Positions 7,290 to 14,231 of a stretch of 42,506 nucleotides of DNA are shown piece after piece. This DNA comes from Fibrobacter sp. (GTDB lineage: Bacteria > Fibrobacterota > Fibrobacteria > Fibrobacterales > Fibrobacteraceae): the NCBI GenBank assembly GCA_024399065.1, contig JAKSIB010000030.1, positions 1-42,506 of the forward strand. Direction: 5' to 3'. Numbering within the stretch: the stretch's first letter is position 1; every line of letters begins with the position of its first letter. The notes beneath the pieces are model-generated. The model was given only the letters and a program-made list of their open reading frames with translations. It did no database searches and was not told the DNA's origin. The position numbers were made by a program, and so were the translations under genes.

Positions 7290-7318
7290 AATATAGTTAG
7301 AAATGTAAAACCATTCAA
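7290..7318 (-). promoter_or_regulatory. carB promoter
   Basis: TTGAAT (7318-7313), 17-nt spacer, TATATT (7295-7290) on the minus strand. The start is expected near 7283, giving a leader of about 230 nt before carB. Confidence 0.8.
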
Positions 7319-7345
7319 CAGTTTTTAACAAAAAATGTAATGCCG

Positions 7346-7537
7346 TTAATCTTCCCCGGCAGTATCTTCCCTAAAGGAGTCATTCATTCCAGGATCATTA
7401 CGATCCTTACAGATGGAAGAATCGCGATTATTAAGGCAATCATCATCTTCGCCATCAACCGCGCCCGTGCCACCACATGCAGTAAATCCGGCAACAAGAG
7501 CAAACAACAGGAACAATCCCAAGAACTTCTTCTTCAT
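7346..7537 (-). CDS. small lipoprotein, 63 aa
   Basis: A lipoprotein signal peptide (MKKK, hydrophobic core, then GFTAC with the lipidated Cys at about residue 21) is followed by a short, very acidic tail (VDGEDDDC, later FREDTAGED) with two more Cys. The mature part is only about 43 residues. GAAGGAG lies upstream of the ATG, and a strong promoter precedes it. Function unknown; it is likely anchored in an envelope membrane. Confidence 0.75.
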   Translation of the reverse strand: MKKKFLGLFLLFALVAGFTACGGTGAVDGEDDDCLNNRDSSICKDRNDPGMNDSFREDTAGED

Positions 7538-7577
7538 AGGTTTCTCCTTCTTTATAACTTATTGATACACAGCAAGT

Positions 7578-7606
7578 TATATATAACAAAATATTTCTTT
7601 TGTCAA
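7578..7606 (-). promoter_or_regulatory. promoter of the 63-aa lipoprotein
   Basis: TTGACA (7606-7601), 17-nt spacer, TATATA (7583-7578) on the minus strand; the -35 is a perfect consensus. Confidence 0.75.
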
Positions 7607-7638
7607 TGGGAGATACCCCCCAAAAAACTTTTGAAGAC

Positions 7639-7667
7639 AAAAAAAACGCCCACCCGAAGGTGAGCGT
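7639..7667 (-). terminator. terminator of the HU gene
   Basis: On the minus strand ACGCTCACC pairs with GGTGGGCGT (9 bp, one G-U) around TTCG, followed by seven or more T. It lies about 110 nt after the HU stop. Confidence 0.8.
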
Positions 7668-7778
7668 CATAAAGCTTTTTAGGCTAAATAAGGATTACTT
7701 GCCTGGCACTGCTTCGCAGCGCCTCGCAATCGGTTCGGTCATGCCGACCATGCGAGCATGGTCGTCGCGACGCCCTCC
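7668..7778. other. GC-rich stem-loop element in the HU 3' region
   Basis: Several short inverted repeats (GGTTCGG/CCGACC, CATGCGAGCATG, CGCAGCG) lie between the HU stop codon and its terminator. There is no coding capacity. Confidence 0.4.
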
Positions 7779-8087
7779 TTACTTGCTCTTCTTAGCAGCC
7801 TTCTTAGCAGAAGCGGTAGCCTTGAGAGCTGCGCCAACCTTGAAGGAAACAGTCTTGGAAGCCTTGATCTTGATGGTAGCACCAGTCTGCGGATTGCGGC
7901 CAGTACGTGCAGCGCGTTCCTTAACCTGGAAAGTACCGAAGCCGATCAACTGAACGTTGCCGTCCTTCTTGATGCCAGCAGCGATGCCGTCGAGCACAGC
8001 GTCAACAGCGCGGCCTGCAGCGGCCTTGGATTCAATGCCAGCTTCCTTGTTAGCGAGGATAGCTTCGATCAATTCTTGCTTATTCAT
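7779..8087 (-). CDS. hup: DNA-binding protein HU
   Basis: A histone-like protein that bends and compacts DNA as a dimer. At 102 aa it has the HU fold: helical N-terminal part (NKQELIEAI), the signature GFGTFQVKERAARTGRNPQTG at about residues 49-69 that forms the DNA-gripping arm, and the closing beta/alpha part. A Lys/Ala-rich tail (TASAKKAAKKSK) extends it beyond the common 90 aa. AAGGAG precedes the ATG. A TATAAT box lies at 8127-8132 on this strand, but its -35 is weak. It is monocistronic, with its own terminator. Confidence 0.95.
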   Translation of the reverse strand: MNKQELIEAILANKEAGIESKAAAGRAVDAVLDGIAAGIKKDGNVQLIGFGTFQVKERAARTGRNPQTGATIKIKASKTVSFKVGAALKATASAKKAAKKSK

Positions 8088-8203
8088 TTTATAACTCCTT
8101 GAGTTGGTTTAAGAATTTATGACTTTATTATACTTTTTTTTTGAATGATAAGTGCGAGTCTTTCAAAAAAAGATGCAAAAAAAACGACACAATCGTTGTA
8201 AAA

Positions 8204-9331
8204 TCAAGCCTCGGGGCTAGGTTCGCCCTCGTCCTCCGCAATCTCGTCAGCTTTTTTCTGAATCTTTTCCAAGTAAACTAAGCAGATACAAGTGAACGGA
8301 ATTGCAACAATCAAGCCAAGGAAACCAAGCAACTTGCCCCAGATAGAAAGGGAAAGCAAAATGCCTACCGGCGGCAGATCCATTGAGGATCCTACGATTT
8401 TTGGAACGAGGAAGAAGTCCTGAATAACCTGGACAAGACCATAGATTGCAAGGACAATCACAGCCACTTCCCAGAAAGGCATTGCAGTATCCAACGCATA
8501 GACCACCGCCAGCAGCAAGGCCAAAGGAATGGTCGTCAACTGCAAATAGGGAATCATGTTCAACGCACCTGAGAACAAACCGAAGGCAACTCCCATAGGC
8601 AGTCCAATGATTCCAAAGCCAATTGCGTACAGGACTCCCACCGTCAGTGCCACCAAGGACTGGGCACGGAAGTAGCTTCCCATGAAGCGATCAACTTCTT
8701 TTCCAAAATCAGCTGCATCAATCCTGAACTTTCTCGGAACCAAGCTCTTAGCTCCGCGGCGAAGTTTCGGCATATCCAACATAATGAACACGAGATACAT
8801 GAAAATCAAGGCCGCACCAGACAACCAGGCAATCAAGTGCGATGTCTTAGACAACAAGCCCCAAGCACTTGGAAGAACGCGGTCAGCCACAGATTGTGCA
8901 GACTGCCAAAAGTCAAGGCTACGCATGGACTTCGCAATCTGATCCCACGAAATCATTCCCTTCACAGATTGCCACATGTCTTCAGGAACGAACACAGAAA
9001 TTCGAGACACCCAGGTGGAATCACTGAACATCTTCGGGATAAGTTCACCCAGGTGTCGGACTTCGTTTACCACCATAGGAACAAACACATAACCGGCCCC
9101 AGTAACAATCAAAGCCAAAGCAAATATCACAAGGACAACAGCAATGATGCGATGTTTCAATTTTTCTTGAAGTTTGCAAACCACAGGGTCCAGGATGTAG
9201 GCCAACAAGAATGCAGCAAAGAACGGGAACAAGACTCCGCTCAAATAGTTCAGCACCCAAAGCATGGCTCCAATACCAAGAACCACAATAAGGTTACGCA
9301 TAATTCTATCAATAGTCCATGCGCGTCTCAT
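8204..9331 (-). CDS. AI-2E family transporter (PerM/YdiK-like)
   Basis: A polytopic inner-membrane protein of the AI-2E/PerM family, some members of which export autoinducer-2 or act as cation/proton antiporters; the substrate cannot be read from sequence. It is about 375 aa with N-terminal paired helices (VVLGIGAMLWVLNYL onward), a soluble middle, and the family's C-terminal helix block containing GLPMGVAFGLFSGALNMIPYL and PPVGILLSLSIWGKLLG. The start at 9331 is chosen because its ATG overlaps the upstream stop (TGATG) and has AAGGAGA 7 nt before it; the longer frame would overlap the neighbour by 100 nt. It is last of a four-gene leftward operon. Confidence 0.85.
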   Translation of the reverse strand: MRRAWTIDRIMRNLIVVLGIGAMLWVLNYLSGVLFPFFAAFLLAYILDPVVCKLQEKLKHRIIAVVLVIFALALIVTGAGYVFVPMVVNEVRHLGELIPKMFSDSTWVSRISVFVPEDMWQSVKGMISWDQIAKSMRSLDFWQSAQSVADRVLPSAWGLLSKTSHLIAWLSGAALIFMYLVFIMLDMPKLRRGAKSLVPRKFRIDAADFGKEVDRFMGSYFRAQSLVALTVGVLYAIGFGIIGLPMGVAFGLFSGALNMIPYLQLTTIPLALLLAVVYALDTAMPFWEVAVIVLAIYGLVQVIQDFFLVPKIVGSSMDLPPVGILLSLSIWGKLLGFLGLIVAIPFTCICLVYLEKIQKKADEIAEDEGEPSPEA

Positions 9332-10050
9332 CAGCGTCTCCTTATCCAAATCAGCGAAGCAATCCACAGCAGAAGCATCAAGCCAAGAACTACGTACATT
9401 ACCGTAACGAAGCTGTGGTTCTCGCCCCACAGTCTCACACCTCGCAACTTAATTTCATCAGGAATGCCAAGCATGGTTCCTTCGCCGCTGGACACTTCCA
9501 GCATCACACCACGCTGAAGGTATTTCATGCCATCGTCCTTATCAAGACCTCGGTCGGCAAACCAACGGTCAGGCACATTCAAATCCTGCAAGGACAATGC
9601 GACAACGCCCTTGCCCACTGCAGTTGATTTCTGCAGCGGTCGGTAGCTTGCATACAAGTTATCCTTACTGTATACCGGATCGTTGTTCAGCATGCGGGTA
9701 GTCACGTTACGCATGCGTCCTGTTTCAACAAGAACTTCTATGGAATCAAATCTTGAGAAGTCAAAGAAATCTGCAGACGGCCTTTTGTTTACCGACATCA
9801 AGTTGAAACCAATGCCAGCATAGGGATAAGCCATTCCAGAATGAATGTTCACATCCGCCGTAATCACGGAATCCGTCTGCTTCAAGTCGCAAACAGAAAA
9901 GCCACCCAGGTCGCGGTCCGTCAACGCATAGACTTCATAAACATTAGACGGAAAGATTGTCAGTTCATTGGAGTGAAAACTAAAGAATGCAGCAACCCAC
10001 AAGGATGCCAAGATTGCAAGTATGGTTGTCGGAGCTGCAAATGATTTCAC
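9331..10050 (-). CDS. membrane-anchored hypothetical protein, 239 aa
   Basis: Not recognised by name. An N-terminal hydrophobic segment (about residues 7-25) and a C-terminal transmembrane helix (about 215-235, followed by IRRR) hold a ~185-residue extracytoplasmic domain. That domain resembles beta-sandwich carbohydrate-binding or CIA30-like folds and is related to the next gene upstream: both have a DxGG(F/L)S turn followed by a DSV strand. GTG start, with GGAAAG upstream and only 3 nt after the preceding stop. Its stop overlaps the start of the AI-2E transporter. It may sense or bind a ligand at the cell surface. Confidence 0.65.
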   Translation of the reverse strand: MKSFAAPTTILAILASLWVAAFFSFHSNELTIFPSNVYEVYALTDRDLGGFSVCDLKQTDSVITADVNIHSGMAYPYAGIGFNLMSVNKRPSADFFDFSRFDSIEVLVETGRMRNVTTRMLNNDPVYSKDNLYASYRPLQKSTAVGKGVVALSLQDLNVPDRWFADRGLDKDDGMKYLQRGVMLEVSSGEGTMLGIPDEIKLRGVRLWGENHSFVTVMYVVLGLMLLLWIASLIWIRRR

Positions 10051-10053
10051 GTT

Positions 10054-10785
10054 TTACTTTCCGTCAGATTTCTTTTCGCAGGAATTCTTGCGACCAATGG
10101 CAACAACAGTCAAACCAAGAATAATGAACAACACCACACCGAAGGCAAAGTTGCTCACACCCTTAGCGGTTATCTCGTGAATAACCAAGGAATACTTTTG
10201 GCCGCGTTTCTGATTCCAACCCGGAGCAATTTCCAAACGGGCAATAGTTTCCTGATGGCGACGGTTCATGGAAGGGTCAACCTTGCCGTCAGTATACCAG
10301 AAATCGGGAGTGTAGAAATGCTCCATGGGAACAACAATACGCAGACGTCCATCCTCGAGAGGCACTTCCTTCAACAACAAGCGGAAGGAACGGAGGTTTT
10401 CCGGTTTTGTAACATCGGGATCAAAGGCCCAAATCTTGACAAGGACTTCCTTTGTTCCATGAGATTCCACATCAAAAACAACAGAGTCCACGAAAGTCCA
10501 GTTACGGTATTTCCCCTTTTCACCCTGACTCAGGTCAAAAACCAAGCCACACCATGCACCGCGCGCCGTATCAGCGCCAAGGGTACAGGAAAAATCCAGA
10601 ACAGAATCTTTCGCAGAAAATTCAACTTCAGACAAACCACCATCGGCCTTGTCATCATAAGCAACAACAGTCATTCCGTCGGTCAACGGAAAGACGCTTT
10701 CAGTAAAGTAACGGTTGGGCAAGGCGAAATACACGCCAAGAACAACAGCAACTATTGCAGCGAGAACTGCATAAGTTTTAGCCAT
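10054..10785 (-). CDS. membrane-anchored hypothetical protein, 243 aa, paralogue of neighbour
   Basis: Same plan as the following gene: N-terminal transmembrane segment (about residues 5-21), an extracytoplasmic beta-rich domain with DKADGGLS near residue 45, and a C-terminal transmembrane helix (about 210-230) before a Lys-rich tail. The two appear to be a diverged tandem pair. The domain looks like a galactose-binding or CBM-type beta-sandwich, but no binding residues can be assigned. It starts 5 nt after the zinc-ribbon gene. It probably works with its paralogue as an envelope complex; that is inferred from order only. Confidence 0.65.
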   Translation of the reverse strand: MAKTYAVLAAIVAVVLGVYFALPNRYFTESVFPLTDGMTVVAYDDKADGGLSEVEFSAKDSVLDFSCTLGADTARGAWCGLVFDLSQGEKGKYRNWTFVDSVVFDVESHGTKEVLVKIWAFDPDVTKPENLRSFRLLLKEVPLEDGRLRIVVPMEHFYTPDFWYTDGKVDPSMNRRHQETIARLEIAPGWNQKRGQKYSLVIHEITAKGVSNFAFGVVLFIILGLTVVAIGRKNSCEKKSDGK

Positions 10786-10790
10786 AAATT

Positions 10791-11306
10791 CTACTTGTCT
10801 TCGGGTTCGAGAATCGGTTTCAATCGCAGGTTATACTGCAGCAAATCCATCGGATCCTCATCCGGCATCTTTTCGCCAATAAACTTGTCTACAAGATTGA
10901 AAAGCCAGCGGATGAAGAAGAAATGGTGCTTTTCCTCTTTGCCAGGCACCTGGAACGGATGCTCCAGGGTACGCTTAAGCAACGCCACCGTCATGGACGG
11001 AGTAAAGTGGAACATCTTGCAGCAAGTCGTCACCTTACCATCGGTACCATAATCCGGAAGCTTACCCTCAACTAACGGTTCCCCATGGTCAATACAGCAA
11101 ACATTATCGCAAACCGGGTCCTGCACATTCTTGGCAAGCAAAGCCTTCAGCCAAAGTTCACGGGACTTGTCCGAGAGGTCAGAACGGAAAGCCATAGTCT
11201 GATCGCAGGGGAAGAACGTGGAATAGCAGTGAGGACAAATGCGGAGGTCGAGATGGAGGATCTTGACTTCAGCAACTTCGGACTTACAATAAGGACATTG
11301 ACTCAT
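10791..11306 (-). CDS. zinc-ribbon protein, 171 aa
   Basis: It begins MSQCPYCKSE, with a second knuckle ICPHCYSTFFPC about 20 residues on, so one zinc ribbon is formed by CPYC and CPHC. A later Cys cluster (CDNVCCIDHGE and TTCCKMFHF) may bind a second metal. The C-terminal part is helical. The start at 11306 is preferred to the longer frame because the extra N-terminus overlaps the divergent gene's promoter and has no domain. No Shine-Dalgarno is present; a TATATT box lies 7 nt before the ATG, suggesting a leaderless transcript. First gene of the operon running to the AI-2E transporter. Function unknown. Confidence 0.7.
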   Translation of the reverse strand: MSQCPYCKSEVAEVKILHLDLRICPHCYSTFFPCDQTMAFRSDLSDKSRELWLKALLAKNVQDPVCDNVCCIDHGEPLVEGKLPDYGTDGKVTTCCKMFHFTPSMTVALLKRTLEHPFQVPGKEEKHHFFFIRWLFNLVDKFIGEKMPDEDPMDLLQYNLRLKPILEPEDK

Positions 11307-11397
11307 GAAAATGAATATAGCAAAAGGTTCCCACGCGGGGGTAGTTCTCACAGGTCCGGCGGCATCATTTTCAGTCCATTTTTTTATATTAGCAGAC

Positions 11398-12222
11398 ATG
11401 GCTAAAGTAGTACAAATCACCCCCGAAAATTTTGAAACCGAAATCGCCCAGGCCTCCGAGACCAAGGCCGTGGCCGTTCTTTTCTCTTCCGCCGAATACC
11501 CCGACTGCGCACCTTACGCCCAGCTGGTCGGCTCCTTCAGCACCAGCATGGACTTCACCCTGGGCGTCGTCAGTTGCGACGACCGAGCCAACATGCAGCT
11601 CATCCAGGCCTTCCGCGTCCGTTCCGTTCCCGAAGTTCATATCGTGGACAAGGGGCAGATTGCAGACGTTATCGCAGGAGTGCTCCCCGAAGCCGACCTC
11701 AAGAAGCGCCTGGAAAAGTTCTACACCTCCGACGAAACCCGCACCCAGAATACCCTGGAAGAAGCCATCGCCAACAAGCAGTTTGACGAAGCCCTCCCCC
11801 TCCTGAACGAAGCCTTGCAGAAGACTCCTGACGACAAGAAGCTCCTTCTCCTTTGGGCAAAGGCAAGCCTCGGCATGGGCGACACCGAGAAGGCCAAGGA
11901 AATTTTGAACAAATTCACAGAAGCCGACGACCAGTACAAGGAAGCCAAGTCCCTGCTGGAACTTCTGGATTTCCACGCCGAAGCCGCCAAGAAGGACGTC
12001 CAGGGCAAGGAAGCCATCGTCTATCAGCAGTGCTGCATCCTGGCCGCAGGCGAACAGTTCGAAGATGCCCTCCAGGCATTCCTCAACCTGTATGTGGAAG
12101 CTCCGGAATGGAACGACGGGGCAGCCAAGAAGGCCATGCTCACCCTGTTTGGAGTCCTAGGACCCAAGCACGAGCTCACTTGGAAGTACAGAGCCAAGCT
12201 GAATACGATTATGTTTATTTAG
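11398..12222 (+). CDS. cnoX: thioredoxin-fold/TPR chaperedoxin-like protein (CnoX/YbbN family)
   Basis: A CnoX-like protein, 274 aa: an N-terminal thioredoxin fold (about 1-105) and C-terminal TPR repeats (about 115-270). CnoX binds oxidised or unfolding proteins and passes them to GroEL. The usual WCGPC is replaced by a segment ending YPDCAP, so only one Cys remains and disulfide reduction is unlikely, as in other YbbN members. The repeats (FDEALPLLNEALQKTPDD and the next unit) and the C-terminal motif AAKKAMLTLFGVLG fit the family. The start is the ATG at 11398; there is no Shine-Dalgarno, and TATATT ends 7 nt upstream, suggesting a leaderless mRNA. The family is sure; the exact role is inferred. 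Confidence 0.8.
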   Translation: MAKVVQITPENFETEIAQASETKAVAVLFSSAEYPDCAPYAQLVGSFSTSMDFTLGVVSCDDRANMQLIQAFRVRSVPEVHIVDKGQIADVIAGVLPEADLKKRLEKFYTSDETRTQNTLEEAIANKQFDEALPLLNEALQKTPDDKKLLLLWAKASLGMGDTEKAKEILNKFTEADDQYKEAKSLLELLDFHAEAAKKDVQGKEAIVYQQCCILAAGEQFEDALQAFLNLYVEAPEWNDGAAKKAMLTLFGVLGPKHELTWKYRAKLNTIMFI

Positions 12223-12250
12223 AGGTTCCAGGCTCGAGGTTCGAGGTGTA
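12223..12250 (+). repeat. heptanucleotide repeat (AGGYTCS) directly after the cnoX stop
   Basis: AGGTTCC, AGGCTCG, AGGTTCG and a degenerate fourth unit follow the TAG without a gap. The same repeat, in eleven copies, follows the stop of the gene ending at 34972. Confidence 0.75.
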
Positions 12251-12288
12251 GCTTTTCATAATTTGTAACTTCGCGCGACTATATTTTC

Positions 12289-12321
12289 AAAAGGAGCGTT
12301 CCATCCGGAGCGTTCCTTTTT
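12289..12321 (+). terminator. terminator of cnoX
   Basis: GGAGCGTTCC occurs twice around ATCC and pairs with itself (10 bp with two G-U), flanked by AAAA and TTTTT. Confidence 0.75.
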
Positions 12322-12409
12322 CTTTTTCCCGTTTTTTTTTCAAAATATCGCCCTTATCTTTTTAAAACAATCTTTAAAAACCTCATTTCACGCTTTTAAG
12401 GTCACTTAT

Positions 12410-12437
12410 CTCTCGCCTCTCGTCTCTCGTCTCTCGT
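12410..12437 (+). repeat. four CTCTCGT heptads upstream of the carboxyltransferase promoter
   Basis: Units CTCTCGC, CTCTCGT, CTCTCGT, CTCTCGT run end to end and stop 6 nt before a TATATT box at 12444-12449. They occupy the place of the -35 element. The same heptad, four units, lies ahead of the corA -10 box on the other strand. Confidence 0.85.
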
Positions 12438-12443
12438 CTTTAC

Positions 12444-12449
12444 TATATT
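12444..12449 (+). promoter_or_regulatory. -10 box of the carboxyltransferase gene
   Basis: TATATT about 57 nt before the ATG, with no -35 match because the heptad repeats cover that position. Confidence 0.5.
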
Positions 12450-12505
12450 CACTAGCGTATTTTATTGAATTAATACACCCGGGGTCTTACCCCATAGGAT
12501 GACAC

Positions 12506-14074
12506 ATGAAAAAGATCAAATTCCAGGACACCTCCTTCCGTGATGGTTTCCAGTCTATTTTCGGTGCCCGCGTGTTCGCTAAGGACTTTATGCCGGCTGT
12601 TGAAGCAGCATGCCACGCAGGTATCACCCACTTTGAAGCAGGTGGCGGCGCCCGTTTCCAGGCCCTCTACCAAAACTGCGGCGAAGACGCATTCGACATG
12701 ATGGACGAATTCCGTCGCGTTGTCGGCCCGAAGGCTCGCCTCCAGACCCTCGCCCGCGGTATTAACGTTGTGGCTCTGGCTCCCCAGCCCCGCGACATGA
12801 TCAAGCTCCACGCTGACATGTTCAAGAAGCACGGCATGACCCGTATCCGTAACTTCGACGCCCTCAACGACGTGAACAACCTGATCTACTCCGGTAAGTG
12901 CATTACCGACGCCGGTCTGGAACACGAAGTCGTCGTTACCATGATGGAACTTCCTCCGGGATGCTCTGGTGCACACGACCCCGAATTCTACGAACGCATC
13001 CTCAAGAACATCCTGGATGCAGGCGTTCCCTTCGCTTCCGTTTGCTTCAAGGATGCTTCCGGTACCGCAAACCCCAACAAGGTTTACGAAACCTTCAAGC
13101 GCGCCCGTAAGCTCCTCGGCGACGACGTAGAACTCCGCATCCATAGCCATGATACCTGCGGTACTGGTGTAGCTCAGTACGTTGCAGCTATCAACGGTGG
13201 TGCAGATGGTGTTGACCTGGCTCGTAAGCCCCTCTCTGGTGGTACTTCTCAGCCGGACCTCTTCTCCATGTTCCACGCTCTCAAGGGCTCTGAATTCCAG
13301 CTGGCTCTTGGCGAAGACGGCATCGTCGACGATCACATCAAGGAACTCATGGACGCAAACAACGTCGCAGTTGAATGCCTCAAGGACTACAACTTCCCGC
13401 CCGAAGCTCGTCAGATCTCTCCGGACGTGATCTTCTCCCCCATGCCGGGTGGCGCACTTACCGCCAACACCCTCATGATGCGCGAAACCAAGACCTTCCA
13501 CCTGTACGACAAGGTGATCAAGAACATGAGCGAATGCGTGGCTCGCGGTGGCTTTGCTTCTTCCGTGACCCCGGTTTCTCAGTTCTACTTCCAGCAGGCC
13601 TACATGAACACCATCAACGAAAACGCTGGTCGTGATCGTTGGTTCAAGATGACTGAAGGCTACGGCAAGATGCTCCTTGGCTACCAGGGTAAGACTCCTT
13701 GCGAACCGGATCCGGAACTGGTGAAGATCGCAGCAGACCAGTTCAAGATGGAACCGTTCTCTGTGGCTCATCCGGGCGTTCAGTGCGCAGAAGAAATCCT
13801 TGAACCGGGTATTCCGGCTGCAAAGAAGCAGCTTGAAGAAAACGGTCTTCCGGTTAACGATGAAAACATCTTCATCGTCGGCTGTCTCCAGACCAAGGCT
13901 GGCAACAAGGGTATCGAATTCCTCAAGGGTAACCGCCACATTGGCGTTCCCAAGAAGGACCCGAACGCAGCACCGGCTGTGGACACCAAGAACATGAAGG
14001 CTGGTCAGGCTTCCACTTACCGTATCGCCCTCGGCAACCAGAGCTGGGACGTCCAGGTAAGCACCCTCAAGTAA
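12506..14074 (+). CDS. biotin-dependent carboxyltransferase subunit (oxaloacetate decarboxylase alpha / pyruvate carboxylase B type)
   Basis: The carboxyltransferase moves CO2 between a 2-oxo acid and biotin. The TIM-barrel domain opens with QDTSFRDGFQS (metal-site Asp and catalytic Arg), has the active-site Lys in VCFKDASGT (about residues 172-180) and metal-binding His in IHSHDTCGTG (about 212-221), followed by the PYC-type helical domain. At 522 aa it ends at a short strand (YRIALGNQSWDVQV), where the biotinyl domain would begin; there is no AMKM biotin motif, so the carrier must be a separate protein. In succinate producers such subunits act in oxaloacetate handling or sodium-linked decarboxylation; which one is not decidable here. 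AGGAT lies upstream of the ATG, and a terminator follows. Confidence 0.85.
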   Translation: MKKIKFQDTSFRDGFQSIFGARVFAKDFMPAVEAACHAGITHFEAGGGARFQALYQNCGEDAFDMMDEFRRVVGPKARLQTLARGINVVALAPQPRDMIKLHADMFKKHGMTRIRNFDALNDVNNLIYSGKCITDAGLEHEVVVTMMELPPGCSGAHDPEFYERILKNILDAGVPFASVCFKDASGTANPNKVYETFKRARKLLGDDVELRIHSHDTCGTGVAQYVAAINGGADGVDLARKPLSGGTSQPDLFSMFHALKGSEFQLALGEDGIVDDHIKELMDANNVAVECLKDYNFPPEARQISPDVIFSPMPGGALTANTLMMRETKTFHLYDKVIKNMSECVARGGFASSVTPVSQFYFQQAYMNTINENAGRDRWFKMTEGYGKMLLGYQGKTPCEPDPELVKIAADQFKMEPFSVAHPGVQCAEEILEPGIPAAKKQLEENGLPVNDENIFIVGCLQTKAGNKGIEFLKGNRHIGVPKKDPNAAPAVDTKNMKAGQASTYRIALGNQSWDVQVSTLK

Positions 14075-14122
14075 GGTGAAAGCCACAAAATTCCAGGAGC
14101 CACAAGGTTCCTATGGATGCAA

Positions 14123-14162
14123 GAAGCCCCGCGAATCAAATCGCGGGGTTTCTTGTTTTTTA
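14123..14162 (+). terminator. terminator of the carboxyltransferase gene
   Basis: GAAGCCCCGCGA pairs with TCGCGGGGTTTC (12 bp, one G-U) around ATCAAA, followed by TTGTTTTTTAT. Confidence 0.85.
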
Positions 14163-14177
14163 TTAAGCGTGCTAGCG

Positions 14178-14208
14178 AAAAAAAAACTCGCGACAAGCAC
14201 GAGTTTTT
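14178..14208 (-). terminator. terminator of the 289-aa lipoprotein gene
   Basis: On the minus strand an ACTCGTG / CGCGAGT stem around a five-base loop is flanked by AAAA and a run of nine T. Confidence 0.7.
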
Positions 14209-14231
14209 CGGCAATCAATTTGCGCAACTAA

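Noticed and set aside
8204..9430. Longer start for the AI-2E transporter
   Set aside because: It would overlap the upstream gene by 100 nt; the TGATG junction with AAGGAGA supports 9331.
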